From: an uncultured Parolsenella sp.
GTDB lineage: Bacteria > Actinomycetota > Coriobacteriia > Coriobacteriales > Atopobiaceae
Direction: 5' to 3'
Assembly: GCF_934660935.1 (NCBI RefSeq)
Contig: NZ_CAKUIH010000003.1
Location: 62,001-126,000, forward strand
DNA: 64,000 nucleotides
The position numbers and the translations under genes are program-made. Within the stretch, counting starts at the first letter, position 1. Every line of letters begins with the position of its first letter. Below are positions 42,776 to 52,212 of this stretch, one piece after another. The notes under the pieces were generated by a model. The model made no database searches, was not told where the DNA came from, and was given only the letters and a program-made list of their open reading frames with translations.

Positions 42776-42927
42776 GCGCCAGCGCCGCGTGGCGGACGGC
42801 TGGGGGCGCAGCGGACACGGAACGTGATGGCGGCGCACTCCCTCGCCCCAGCACGACCGCCGTTTCCCCACGCGCATGCTCGAGCACCACACCCCTCCGC
42901 ATCACTGCGTCGCCAGCGCACAGAAAT

Positions 42928-42958
42928 GGGGCCGGGACACTCAAAGCGTCCCGGCCCC
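42928..42958. terminator. Strong hairpin between convergent genes, bidirectional terminator
   Basis: Perfect 11-bp arms GGGGCCGGGAC (42928-42938) and GTCCCGGCCCC (42948-42958) enclose a 9-base loop. It lies between the response regulator and the lipoprotein gene, and flanking T-containing tails occur on both strands. Confidence 0.7.
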
Positions 42959-43003
42959 TCGTTCATGACTTAGCTCGCGAACGGACGGCTATCGCACGAA
43001 GAG

Positions 43004-43840
43004 CTACATGACGACAGTACTGTAGCTGCAGATGTCGTCATAGGACTCGGTATAGTAAAGGCCGAGGTTGAGGGTGATGTTGACGAGCTGGTCAACAGAG
43101 GTGATGCCGTCGTAGTAGAGCTCGGTGGTCATGGTCTCTCCGGGCGTCAGGCTGCAGCTGAACCAGGCCTCGTGCTCGACGCCGTCAACGTAGTTCATGC
43201 CGGTGGGCGAATAGAGCGTGACGTTCTCGTTGGAGTTGTTCCTGACGGAAATGACAAGACCAACATAGCCGTACTCGTCAGCGTACTTCGCGTCGACCGT
43301 AGCGGTGATCCACTCGTCATCAGCGATGGTCTGGACGGGATCGAGGGGAACCATGGCAGGCTCGACGTCAGGGTCCGTGGTGGAATCGGTACCGCTGCGA
43401 GTCATGTTGGAGCGATCGGTCTCGATGAAGGAAGCAAGGTCGGTCGAATTGCCCTTCTTGAACTCGATGTGATCCGATCCGTCAACGATGCTCAGGGTGT
43501 CGCCATCAAGCTTGAACTCGACGGTCTCTCCCTCCCATTCCATGGTCTTGGCCTTGGCGTCCCATGTGGCGTCGTAGACGTCGCCAAACATGTCCACCTC
43601 GCACTTACCGTCCTCGGCGAAGTGGATGATCATGTGAGCATCCCAGTCCTTCATCATCTGGATAAACTCATCATCGAGCTCTTCGCCTTCGAGGGTGCCG
43701 CCGGAAAGCTCCCAGTAGCCGATGAGCTTGGACTCAGCGGAGCCGCCACCGCCGCCGCAGCCCACAAGGGCGAGGCACATGGTGAGCATGAGCGCGATGC
43801 CAACGAGCATCCTCCGCCAGAGGTTCGCCGTCTTCTTCAT
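43004..43840 (-). CDS. Lipoprotein with lipobox LVGC
   Basis: The 278-residue protein has a lipoprotein signal: basic KKTANLWRRM, a hydrophobic core, then LALVGCGGGGGS, with the lipidated Cys at about residue 28. The mature part has an N-terminal beta-rich domain (GYWELSGGTLEGEEL, then a WEGETVEFKLDGDTLSIVDG module like lipocalin/META-type domains) and a C-terminal domain (about 170-278) that looks immunoglobulin-like (VGLVISVRNNSNENVTLYSPTG). It is anchored on the outer face of the membrane. It is followed upstream on the same strand by the SPFH and zinc-ribbon genes, and may serve the same envelope-stress module. The function is not known. Confidence 0.8.
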   Translation of the reverse strand: MKKTANLWRRMLVGIALMLTMCLALVGCGGGGGSAESKLIGYWELSGGTLEGEELDDEFIQMMKDWDAHMIIHFAEDGKCEVDMFGDVYDATWDAKAKTMEWEGETVEFKLDGDTLSIVDGSDHIEFKKGNSTDLASFIETDRSNMTRSGTDSTTDPDVEPAMVPLDPVQTIADDEWITATVDAKYADEYGYVGLVISVRNNSNENVTLYSPTGMNYVDGVEHEAWFSCSLTPGETMTTELYYDGITSVDQLVNITLNLGLYYTESYDDICSYSTVVM

Positions 43841-43950
43841 GTCTTGTCCTTTCTCCCACTTGCTTTGCTAGTCGTCTCTCGGCGTCTGCCCGGGCGCGGA
43901 TGCGGAAGGGAGGCTCGAACGCCCCGCGCCCGAAGCAGACGCTTATGCCG

Positions 43951-45222
43951 CTACGGCTTCGGCGTACCGCAGCTCATGCAGAAGTTGCCGGAGTTCTTCG
44001 TGCCGCAGGACGGGCAGTACCACTCGGCGGGAGCCTGGGGGGCTGCTGGGGCGGGCTTGGGAGAGCCGCACGTCGAACAGAAGTTACCCGTGTTGACGGC
44101 ACCGCACGAGCAGGTCCAGGAACCGGCAGGAGCACCACCGGCGGCGACAGCCGCACCCGCCATGCCGGGAGCTGCCTGAGCGGGGGCCTGCTGAGCCGGC
44201 ATCTGGGCGGCCTGCTGCTGGCCCTGGGCGAAGAGCTGCGCGGCGTTCATGCCGCCCATGCCGCCCGCCATACCCATGCCCATGAAGCCCATGGCGGCAC
44301 CGGCGGGGTTCGCCGCAGCGGTGCGCATGGCATCGCTCTGGGCGGCCGCAATGTTTGCGGCGGCCATAGTCGGGTTGGCCATGACGGCAGCCCTCTGGAG
44401 GTCACGAATCATCTGTTCCTGGTCCTCAGGGGCGCTGATCGTGTTGACACCAAAGGCGGCGACCTCGATACCGCGACGATCGCGCCACTCATAGCTGAGC
44501 TCCTCGTTGAGGGCGGCAGCGAGCTCCTTGGTGTGAGCCGGCACCGCGCTATAGCGAATGCCCATCTCGGAGATACGCGCGAAGGCGGGCTGGAGCGCCG
44601 TCAGCAGCTCGCTCTTGAGCTGCGAGTCGATCAGGTCACGCGTGTAGACGGTGTCAACGTTGCCACAGACGTTCTTGTAGAACATCAGCGGGTCGACGAT
44701 CTTGTAGGAGTACTCGCCGTTGCAGCGGACCGTGATATCGACATCGAGACCAATCTTGTTGTCAACGACGCGGAACGGCACGGGGCTCGCGGTACCGTAC
44801 TTGTTGCCGATAATCTCCTTGGTGTTGAAGTAGTAGATGCGCTGGTCCTTGCCAGTGTCACCACCGAAGGAGAAGCGCTTGCCGACTTCCTGGAAGCTCC
44901 TCTTGATGTTCTCGCCGAGATTGCCCGTGAATACGGAGGGCTCGGTGCCGGTGTCATAGACGAACTTACCCGGCTCGGAGCAGACGTCGACGATGGCGCC
45001 GTCCTCGACGATAATCATGCACTGGCCATCAGCCACGGCGACGATCGAGCCGTCAGAGATGATGTTCTCCTCGCCATGCTTGTTACTGCTGCGGTTACCC
45101 GTGCGCTTCTGGCCCTTCGCGGCGAGTGTGTCAGCATCGAGGGCCTCACAGTAGAAGTACTCGCGCCACTGATCGGCAAGAACGCCAGATGCCGCACCGA
45201 TACCAGCCTTAAGAAGTCCCAT
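43951..45222 (-). CDS. SPFH domain / virion core protein (YdjI-like) with C-terminal zinc ribbons
   Basis: The 423-residue protein starts at ATG 45222 behind AAAGGA. The N-terminal half (about 1-290) is the SPFH/YdjI-type domain (QWREYFYCEALDADTLAAKG, FVYDTGTEPSVF, PVPFRVVDNKIGLDVDITVR). A Met/Gly/Ala/Gln-rich linker (about 300-365) follows, then two zinc ribbons, WTCSCGAVNTGNFCSTCGSP and WYCPSCGTKNSGNFCMSCGTP. In Bacillus subtilis YdjI sits with the TFIIB-type zinc protein YdjG and PspA in an envelope stress complex. The pairing here with a zinc-ribbon membrane protein (next gene) follows the same pattern. The tandem ribbons are an accessory feature; partners are inferred. Confidence 0.85.
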   Translation of the reverse strand: MGLLKAGIGAASGVLADQWREYFYCEALDADTLAAKGQKRTGNRSSNKHGEENIISDGSIVAVADGQCMIIVEDGAIVDVCSEPGKFVYDTGTEPSVFTGNLGENIKRSFQEVGKRFSFGGDTGKDQRIYYFNTKEIIGNKYGTASPVPFRVVDNKIGLDVDITVRCNGEYSYKIVDPLMFYKNVCGNVDTVYTRDLIDSQLKSELLTALQPAFARISEMGIRYSAVPAHTKELAAALNEELSYEWRDRRGIEVAAFGVNTISAPEDQEQMIRDLQRAAVMANPTMAAANIAAAQSDAMRTAAANPAGAAMGFMGMGMAGGMGGMNAAQLFAQGQQQAAQMPAQQAPAQAAPGMAGAAVAAGGAPAGSWTCSCGAVNTGNFCSTCGSPKPAPAAPQAPAEWYCPSCGTKNSGNFCMSCGTPKP

Positions 45223-45339
45223 GGTTTTTCCTTTCTCGAAGTGGCGAACGTGGTGGAGCCGGTTGGCGCGCGCCCCGCGGGGCACGGCCGTTATGTACGT
45301 ACTGGAGCCAATCGAATGCGCGTCGCAAAGACGCTGCTG

Positions 45340-46617
45340 TTACTTCTTCTTCTCGTGGTGGATGACCTGCGTGGTGGTGTGCGTGTAGGTATCGCTCTGG
45401 GAGGCAAGCTGGAAGGTGCTCCGGTCGAGGTAGTTATCCGCCTGACCAGCCTCAATCGCGCTCTTCATCTGTCCCACGAGGACCGCGCCGACGATGACGG
45501 TGACGATGACGGGAATGAGGACGATCATCGCAAGGCCCCAAAGCGGGTTGTCGGACTCCATGACGGAGGCACCGTCCATGCCGACCCACAACCCACCGAA
45601 GAGCACGGCGAAGACAACGGCGCAGATAGCGATGAGCTTGGGCTTGGAGATGGGAGGATCGCCCACGAGGCGCCCGGTCTGACCATTCATCGCAAACAGA
45701 AAGTTCTGCCCCTCCCAGCTCGTGCTCAGCATCCACACAGGGAACAGGGCGCACTTCTCGTCGTGCCAGCCACAGTCGACGTTAGAAGACGTGCAGTCGA
45801 CCGTGGCATAGCCGGTCACGGTCTCACCGAGGGCGTTCTCGACGCTCTTGGTGACGCGATGCTCCGCGCGGCAGCGGCACGCATCGACGTCCTCGTCCCA
45901 GCGATTCGCCAGGAAGCCAGGAAGGTAGGCAGAAGAATAGGTAACCAGAGACTGGTAGTCATACGGCTCGATGGAATCCATGTGGCCATCAGGCATGCGC
46001 GTGGAACCATCGACGGGAATGAGCGTGAAGGCCATTGAGCCAGAGCGCTCGCAGGTGTAGTGGTCAGTCTCGATGATCTCGTCGTCGCCACGCATATAGC
46101 TGCGGGTATTGGTTGCCTCAAACGTGGCGCTGCCGTTGGCGTTGGAGTCGTAGAGCCAGAAGGGCACGTAGACGCCCTGGACCTCGTCAATGTGGTTGCC
46201 CGTCTTGAACTCGCGCGGGAGGAGGATCTTGCCCTTGTAGTGTTCGTCAAGGGCGGCGACGGCAGCCTTGTGATCAAGCTTGAAGGGAATGACGAGGTCA
46301 GGCTTGAAGTCACCCGTAAAGGTGGCTGCCTGCATGGTCTGGTTGCCACAGTAGGGGCAACGAGAGACGGCAACGGTGCCGTCAGTCATGAGCTGGGCGC
46401 CACACGACGCGCAGACATAGCCGCCGTCAAGCGTCTGGGCGCTAGCACCCGCCGCCCGCTCCTCCGCCTTGGCTTCGGCGGTGGCGAACATGGCCTCGAT
46501 CTGCGCAACCTCGAACTCGGAATCGCAATGGTCACAGACGAGCTTGCCCTTGCCGCCGTCATAGCGCAACGGACCCCCGCACGCCGGGCACTGGTAGTTG
46601 ACGCTCTCGAGCCCCAT
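45340..46617 (-). CDS. TFIIB-type zinc-ribbon membrane protein (YdjG-like)
   Basis: The 425-residue protein starts at ATG 46617 behind GGGAGGC. It carries two N-terminal zinc ribbons: YQCPACGGPLRYDGGKGKLVC with CDHC, and YVCASCGAQL with CPYC (about residue 100). The large middle domain is cysteine-rich (DACRCRAEHR, SSNVDCGWHDEKC), and two membrane helices lie near the C-terminus (LIAICAVVFAVLFGGLWV and LAMIVLIPVIVTVIVGAVLV), followed by a charged, His-rich tail. In B. subtilis, YdjG is a membrane protein that recruits PspA together with YdjI. Here it precedes the SPFH gene by 117 bases on the same strand. A terminator (46785) and a family-A repeat lie upstream. Confidence 0.85.
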   Translation of the reverse strand: MGLESVNYQCPACGGPLRYDGGKGKLVCDHCDSEFEVAQIEAMFATAEAKAEERAAGASAQTLDGGYVCASCGAQLMTDGTVAVSRCPYCGNQTMQAATFTGDFKPDLVIPFKLDHKAAVAALDEHYKGKILLPREFKTGNHIDEVQGVYVPFWLYDSNANGSATFEATNTRSYMRGDDEIIETDHYTCERSGSMAFTLIPVDGSTRMPDGHMDSIEPYDYQSLVTYSSAYLPGFLANRWDEDVDACRCRAEHRVTKSVENALGETVTGYATVDCTSSNVDCGWHDEKCALFPVWMLSTSWEGQNFLFAMNGQTGRLVGDPPISKPKLIAICAVVFAVLFGGLWVGMDGASVMESDNPLWGLAMIVLIPVIVTVIVGAVLVGQMKSAIEAGQADNYLDRSTFQLASQSDTYTHTTTQVIHHEKKK

Positions 46618-46784
46618 ACTTGCCTCCCTGCCTACAAGTTTGACTATTAAAGCGATGCCACGGACACAACGTCCGATTCCTCTCAACTAGGATTCTGATT
46701 CCCGGGAAAGCATAATCACATGCCCACAAGGCCCCTTGCGAGCCACGGTTTGGGACAAATGGCCCAAATTGAAAACCTGCCGAC

Positions 46785-46821
46785 AAAAAAGCCTGCCCCG
46801 CGCAAGAAGCGCGAGACAGGC
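46785..46821 (-). terminator. Rho-independent terminator of ppc
   Basis: GCCTG and CGCGC arms (46791-46803) pair with GCGCG and CAGGC (46809-46821) around a short AAGAA loop, with a central mismatch. On the minus strand the stem is followed by six T (46785-46790). It lies about 95 bases past the ppc stop. Confidence 0.75.
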
Positions 46822-46830
46822 CTGGAAAGT

Positions 46831-46855
46831 TGACAAAGGGACTGTCCCTTTGTCA
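46831..46855. repeat. Palindromic repeat family A, copy 5
   Basis: TGACAAAGGGAC (46831-46842) and its perfect complement (46844-46855) flank one T, preceded by GT. It is the GTTGACA subtype. It lies between the ppc stop and the ppc terminator. Confidence 0.9.
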
Positions 46856-46913
46856 CCCGCTGGCAGCGAGTGCTACCGGCGGACATAGTTGCGATAGAGC
46901 TAAAGCCTGAACA

Positions 46914-49658
46914 TCACCCGGTGTTCTGCAGACCCGCGGAGACTCCGGCGACGGCGGAGAGAATGAGCTTGATGTAAGCGTCGCGCTCCTTGGCGGTAAG
47001 CTCCGCCTCGTGCTCGCGCAGGGCCGTGAGGGCACGCACCTGGGAGATGGACAGGGCGTCCACGTAGGGGTTGCGCACGCGAATGGCCTGGCCAAGCACG
47101 CGGCGATGCTGCAGGGGCCACTCGTCGCCCACGATGGCAAGCGTCCACTTGCGCGTGAGCGCCATCTCGTCCATAACCATCTCGGCGAGGTCATCGCGAT
47201 CGCCCAGAGCCAGGTAGTGGCGAGCGATGCGACCGTCGGTCTTGGCGATGGACATCTCGATGTTGTCGATGAACGTCGTGAACAGCGGCCACTCCTTGTA
47301 GGCGGCACGCAGAAGGTCGAGGTCTCCGAGCTTCTCGCACGCCGTGCCCAGGCCGTACCAGGCAGCAAGGTTGATGCGCGCCTGGCTCCAGCTGAAGACC
47401 CAGGGAATCGTGCGCAGGTCATCGAGCGACTTGGCACCCAGGCCACGCTTGGCGGGACGCGAGCCGATCGGCAGGAGGCCAATCTCGACGAGCGGCGTCA
47501 CAGTGGAGAACCACGGCGTGAAGTCCGGCGTGTTCAGCAGCTCGACGAAGTGGTCATGGCTCGCGTCATAGAGCTTGGCGGCCATGTCCGCGTACTTCTT
47601 GGTCATCTCGGTGTTCGTCTTCTCGACGGACGGGGCGCTCTGAAGGAGCGTGGCGCCGGCGACGCTCTCGAGGTGGCGCTGGGCGAGCACGGGGTTGCCG
47701 TAGCGCGCGAAAATGACCTCGCCCTGCTCCGTGAGCTTGAAGAAGCAGTTGACCGAGCCCGCGGGCTGGGCGAGCACGGCACGGTTGGCCGGGCCGCCTC
47801 CACGACCCACGGCACCGCCGCGGCCGTGCATGAGCACGAGGTCGATATGGTTGCGACGAGCCCACTGGGCAATGCGCTCCTGGGCGGAGTGCAGCGCGAG
47901 CGTGGCGGTGGTGGGGCCGGCATCCTTCGAGGAGTCGGAGTAGCCGAGCATGACCTCCATACGACGGTTTGTTGCCGCGAGGCGCGTCTGGACGTCCGGA
48001 AGCTTGAGCATGTCGTCGAGCACGTCAACGCAGTTCTCGAGGTCCTCGAGCTGCTCGAACAGCGGGATGACGTCGATGGTGGGCACGTCCTCGGCATGGG
48101 CGAAGGCGATGCGGTTGAGCTCGTAGACATCGGCGACGTTCTGGGCGCTCTTCGTGAACGAGATGATGTAGCGACGAGCCATCTTGGCGCCGTAACGCTT
48201 CTGGATGGAACCCAGCGCGCGGAACGTGTCGAGCACCTCGCGCGTCATGGGATCGAGCGGGCCATTCTCGCCATTGCGGCCATGCTTCTTGATGTCCGCG
48301 AGCGCACGGCTGTGCACGAGCGAGTGCTGACGGAACTCCATCTCCACCATGTGGAAGCCGAACGTCTCCGTCTGCCAGATGAGCGTCTGAACCGGGCCAT
48401 AGGCGGCACGGGTGGCGCCACCGGCGACGAGCGAACGCTGGACGATGCGCAGGTCCTCGAGGAACTCGTCGCAGGAGTGGTACATCGTGTCGGAGTTGCG
48501 CACGATTGTGGCCTTCAGGCGGTCTGCCATGACGAGCATGACGGCGCGGTGCAGCTCGGACTCGCTGATGAGCTCGGCACGGGCGGTGAGCTTCTCGCTC
48601 ATCTCGACCTGGTGGTTCCACAGGTTCACGAGCTCGGCGGAGGGCTTGGTGTGGTCGACGTCGAGCGTGAGGTTGCGGCCCACGCGACGGCACTTGTCCT
48701 CGAGCGTCGCGACCATGTGCGTGAAGAACTTCGCGGCGACCTGGCGGCTCACCTTGGCCGTGACGTTGGGGTTACCGTCGCGATCGGAACCGATCCAGGA
48801 GCCGGGGTGGAAGAACGCCGGGCAGACGGGCTTCACCTTGCCGGCGTTGTCGCCGAGCACCCAGTCGTCGAAGCGACGGTAGACCTGCGGCGCCATGTCA
48901 AACAGCGTGTTGTCGAAGATGTCGATGATCGTGTCGGCCTCTTCGACGGGCGTGGGCTTCTTGAGCGCGATGGGGCTCGTGCGCAGCAGCGCATCGATCT
49001 CCTGGAGCATGTGGCGCTCGTTCTCCGCGAGGTCCGAGCCACCCAGATGCGGGTGCTGCTCGAGCAGGCGGGAGAGACGACGAATCTTGCCCTCGACGGC
49101 CTTGCGGCGAGCCTCGGTGGGATGTGCGGTGAACACGGGATGGAACTCGAGGCGCGAGAGCAGCTCGTTGGCATGCTGCTCGCCGGCCTCCTCCACAAGC
49201 TGGTGGTAAGCCACGGCGAGCGCGTTGGACTCGTCGGTCTCCGAGTCAAGGGACACCGCGCGCTCGCGCTCGTGCAGCGTCTGGACGCGGAAGTTCTCCT
49301 CGGACAGGTTCGCGAGATGGAAGTAAGCGGTGAGGGCGCGCGTGAGCATGGTCTGCTGCTCAACGGTGAGGCCACGCATGAGCTCGTAAGCGGCCTGGAA
49401 GTTCTCGTCCTCGGTGGACGCGCCGGTGGCGCTGACCACGCCGACTTCGTCTGCAGCGATGAGGTCTGCGAGAACTTCATCGAACGTGGAACGCAGTTCG
49501 GGCGAGTACTCGCTCAGAACCTCGCGCAGAAGGCGCAGAAACAGCTCGAGGTTGTCGCGAAGGCTCTCGGGCAGATCGATGCCGGCGAATGTCTTCGCCG
49601 CCTCCTCCTCTGCCGCGCGTAGGGCGTCTCGCCTGTTTGTGGTGTCTCTCTCCGTCAA
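46914..49658 (-). CDS. ppc: Phosphoenolpyruvate carboxylase
   Basis: PEPC carboxylates phosphoenolpyruvate with bicarbonate to oxaloacetate, feeding the reductive branch and aspartate synthesis. The 914-residue frame shows the catalytic His motif VFTAHPTEARRK, the second active-site GYSDSSKDAGP, the Gly-rich MHGRGGAVGRGGGP and the invariant C-terminal QNTG. The best start is TTG 49658, with GAGGAGG 5 bases upstream. ATG 49682 is possible but has no such site, and a longer frame upstream is unlikely. It is a single gene with its own terminator. Its divergent neighbour is the HAD phosphatase. Confidence 0.95.
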   Translation of the reverse strand: MTERDTTNRRDALRAAEEEAAKTFAGIDLPESLRDNLELFLRLLREVLSEYSPELRSTFDEVLADLIAADEVGVVSATGASTEDENFQAAYELMRGLTVEQQTMLTRALTAYFHLANLSEENFRVQTLHERERAVSLDSETDESNALAVAYHQLVEEAGEQHANELLSRLEFHPVFTAHPTEARRKAVEGKIRRLSRLLEQHPHLGGSDLAENERHMLQEIDALLRTSPIALKKPTPVEEADTIIDIFDNTLFDMAPQVYRRFDDWVLGDNAGKVKPVCPAFFHPGSWIGSDRDGNPNVTAKVSRQVAAKFFTHMVATLEDKCRRVGRNLTLDVDHTKPSAELVNLWNHQVEMSEKLTARAELISESELHRAVMLVMADRLKATIVRNSDTMYHSCDEFLEDLRIVQRSLVAGGATRAAYGPVQTLIWQTETFGFHMVEMEFRQHSLVHSRALADIKKHGRNGENGPLDPMTREVLDTFRALGSIQKRYGAKMARRYIISFTKSAQNVADVYELNRIAFAHAEDVPTIDVIPLFEQLEDLENCVDVLDDMLKLPDVQTRLAATNRRMEVMLGYSDSSKDAGPTTATLALHSAQERIAQWARRNHIDLVLMHGRGGAVGRGGGPANRAVLAQPAGSVNCFFKLTEQGEVIFARYGNPVLAQRHLESVAGATLLQSAPSVEKTNTEMTKKYADMAAKLYDASHDHFVELLNTPDFTPWFSTVTPLVEIGLLPIGSRPAKRGLGAKSLDDLRTIPWVFSWSQARINLAAWYGLGTACEKLGDLDLLRAAYKEWPLFTTFIDNIEMSIAKTDGRIARHYLALGDRDDLAEMVMDEMALTRKWTLAIVGDEWPLQHRRVLGQAIRVRNPYVDALSISQVRALTALREHEAELTAKERDAYIKLILSAVAGVSAGLQNTG

Positions 49659-49842
49659 GGTTGCCTCCTCGGCTCTCACCATGCAGGATGCGGTCTCACG
49701 CACGCGCCGCGACTGGCAACATGTGCGTATGGCCATTGATTAATAATAGCAGCGCCGCATGAACGCTTCGTACTTGTTACGTTCCGGAAACTCGAGGAGA
49801 GTAGCGCGCTACGATAGGGCGAGACACGAAGAAAGGCAGCAC

Positions 49843-50517
49843 ATGACCGGTTACAGCACCGTCGTCTTCGACCTCGACGGCACCCTCCTCGACACGCTCG
49901 AGGACCTCCACCTCGCCATCAACCACACGCTCGCCTGGGCAGGCCTGCCCGAGCAAACCCTCGCCGAGACACGCGCGTATGTCGGCAATGGCATCCGCCG
50001 TCTCATCGAGAACTCGGTGCCCGGAGGCACGTCAGCGGACATAATCGACACGATGCAGGCGGAGTTCGACTCGTTCTACGCCGTCCACTGCGACGACCAC
50101 ACGCACCCCTACCCCGGCATTCCCGAGCTCCTCGAGAGCCTTCGCGCGGAGGGCAGGCGCATCTCCGTGGTCTCCAACAAGACGGACTACGCCGTGGCGA
50201 GTCTCGTGGCCAAGCACTTCCCGGATGCCTTCGACGTCGCCGTGGGTGTGCGCGAGGGCGTTGCCAAGAAGCCCTCGCGCGACATGGTCGACCTCGCGCT
50301 CTCGTTGATGGGCGAGGAGGCCGCGCGCGACGCCGCCGAAGGTCGCGCCGCCTACGTGGGCGACTCCGAGGTGGACGTCGCCACGAGTGCCAACGCGGGC
50401 CTCCCCTGCCTCGCCGTCTGCTGGGGCTTCCGCAGCACAAAGCAGCTCGCAGACGCCGGCGCGACCGTAATCGCGCGCGACGCCCGCGAGCTCATGTCCC
50501 TAATCTCTGGGGAGTAA
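49843..50517 (+). CDS. HAD family phosphatase, phosphoglycolate-phosphatase-like
   Basis: The 224-residue protein begins MTGYSTVVFDLDGTLLDTLED, with the HAD motif I DxDGT. The four-helix cap follows, then motif II VVSNK, Lys in AKKPSRDMV and motif IV YVGDSEVDVATSANAG. The size and cap match Gph-type phosphoglycolate phosphatases, which repair 2-phosphoglycolate from DNA ends; sequence alone does not separate this from other small-molecule HAD phosphatases. Start ATG 49843 is preceded by GAAAGG. Divergent from ppc and convergent with the M18 peptidase. Confidence 0.88.
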   Translation: MTGYSTVVFDLDGTLLDTLEDLHLAINHTLAWAGLPEQTLAETRAYVGNGIRRLIENSVPGGTSADIIDTMQAEFDSFYAVHCDDHTHPYPGIPELLESLRAEGRRISVVSNKTDYAVASLVAKHFPDAFDVAVGVREGVAKKPSRDMVDLALSLMGEEAARDAAEGRAAYVGDSEVDVATSANAGLPCLAVCWGFRSTKQLADAGATVIARDARELMSLISGE

Positions 50518-50585
50518 GGGAGTCGCCCCGGCGGCGGGTCCACCCGAAAACAGGCCTTCCCGGGAGCCGCTACTCGCCCCTGGCG

Positions 50586-50611
50586 GTAGGCCCACCCGAA
50601 AGTGGGCCTAC
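50586..50611. terminator. Hairpin between the HAD phosphatase and M18 aminopeptidase genes
   Basis: GTAGGCCCAC and GTGGGCCTAC (50586-50595, 50602-50611) are perfect 10-bp arms with a CCGAAA loop, in the convergent space. A related degenerate word, GGTCCACCCGAAAA, occurs at 50538-50551. T tails are weak. Confidence 0.55.
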
Positions 50612-50676
50612 CCAGAAGCCGTTATCCAAAGAGTTAGCTCGTCCCGGAGCTATACCGGCGCTAGGGCCGCGTAACC

Positions 50677-52083
50677 CTAGGCGCGGTGGAGGAACGCCTT
50701 GTAGCCGCGATAGGCCTCGAAGACGTCAGCCTTGTTGACGACCTCCCACAGCGAGTGCATCGAGAGCACGGCGACGCCGGAGTCGATGACGTCCATGCCG
50801 TAGCGAGCCATGATGTAGGCGATGGTGCCGCCGCCACCAGCGTTGACGCGACCGAGCTCGCAGGTCTGGAAGCTCACGTCCTCGCCGTCCATGATGTCGC
50901 GGATGAGGGCCACATACTCGGCGTCAGCGTCATTCGAGCCACTCTTGCCGCGAGACCCCGTGTACTTGTTGAAGCACAGGCCACGACCGAGGAAGGCACT
51001 GTTCTTCTCCTCGAACTGGCCGGCGTAGGCCGGGTCGAAGCCAGCGGAAACGTCACTCGAGAGCATGCGGGAGGCGGCAAGCGCGCGACGCAGCGCGAGG
51101 TCACCGCTCTCACCAGCGAGATTCATGACCTCGGCAAGGGCGTTCTCGAAATAGTGGGCCTGCATGCCCGTGGCGCCGACGGAGCCAATCTCCTCCTTGT
51201 CGACGAGCAGGCACACACTCGTGCGCTCGACGTTCTCGACTTCGAGCATGGCCTCGAGCGAGGTGTAGGCGCACACGCGGTCATCGTGACCATAGCCGAG
51301 AATCATCGAGCGATCAAGGCCCATGTCGCGGGCGGGGCCTGCGGGAACAATCTCGAGCTCGGCGGAGAGGAGATCCTCCTCCTCGATGTCATAGCGCTCG
51401 GCGAGAAGATCGAGCAGGAGGCGCTTCACCGGCTCCTTGGGCTCGTCGGCGCCCTCCTCCGTGGCATCGCCGAGACGAACGGGCTTGCCGCCGACGATGA
51501 CGTCGAGGGCCTCGGGGTCGACGGCCTCGGCATGCGTCTTCTTCATCTGCTCGCCGGCGAGGTGAATCAGGATATCGGAGATGCAGAAGACCGGATCAGC
51601 CGGGTCCTCGCCCACGACGACAGGCACGACGGTGCCGTCCTTCTTGGCGACGACGCCGTGGATGGCGAGCGGCGTGGCGACCCACAACGAGCTCTTGAGG
51701 CCACCGTAGTAGTGCGTGTCGAGGAAGGCGAGGTCGGCCTTCTCGTACGCGGGGTTCTGCTTGACGTCAAGGCGCGGCGAGTCGACGTGGGCACCGAGGA
51801 TGTTGAGACCCTTTGACATCGGGACAGTGCCGATGTTGAAGAGGGTGAGAGCCTTGCCACGCGTGTTGACGAAGACCTTGTCACCGGCCTCAAGCGTGCG
51901 ACCCTTGGCGGCGAAGTCCTCGAGGCTCACGTATCCGGCGGCCTCGGCCTTGGCCTGAGCGGTGGCGACGCACTCGCGCTCGGTCTTGTTCTCGCTGATG
52001 AACGAGCGATAACGGCAGCTCAGAGCCTCGAGCTGCTCAAGCTGCTCGTCCGTGTACTTCTTCCAGGCGTTCTCGCGCTCCAT
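50677..52083 (-). CDS. M18 family metalloaminopeptidase
   Basis: This zinc aminopeptidase (dodecameric M18 family) removes N-terminal, often acidic, residues. The start ATG 52083 is preceded by GAGGAGGAAG, giving 468 residues. Metal-site motifs are present: GAHVDSPRLDVKQNP with the first His, the EEIGS glutamates near 310, and the terminal MHSLWEV His. It lies alone on the minus strand, convergent with the HAD phosphatase. The adjacent spacer holds tandem repeats and a family-B palindrome. Confidence 0.93.
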   Translation of the reverse strand: MERENAWKKYTDEQLEQLEALSCRYRSFISENKTERECVATAQAKAEAAGYVSLEDFAAKGRTLEAGDKVFVNTRGKALTLFNIGTVPMSKGLNILGAHVDSPRLDVKQNPAYEKADLAFLDTHYYGGLKSSLWVATPLAIHGVVAKKDGTVVPVVVGEDPADPVFCISDILIHLAGEQMKKTHAEAVDPEALDVIVGGKPVRLGDATEEGADEPKEPVKRLLLDLLAERYDIEEEDLLSAELEIVPAGPARDMGLDRSMILGYGHDDRVCAYTSLEAMLEVENVERTSVCLLVDKEEIGSVGATGMQAHYFENALAEVMNLAGESGDLALRRALAASRMLSSDVSAGFDPAYAGQFEEKNSAFLGRGLCFNKYTGSRGKSGSNDADAEYVALIRDIMDGEDVSFQTCELGRVNAGGGGTIAYIMARYGMDVIDSGVAVLSMHSLWEVVNKADVFEAYRGYKAFLHRA

Positions 52084-52212
52084 ACTTCCTCCTCGTAGAG
52101 ACGAATCAACGACACGATTGTAGGCAACTGGCGGCGCTCCATGCCGCACTCACGAAAAATGGGGAGTCAGCCGCGCGCGCAGCGACGACGCGACTGCGCG
52201 GTTGTTGCCGGC

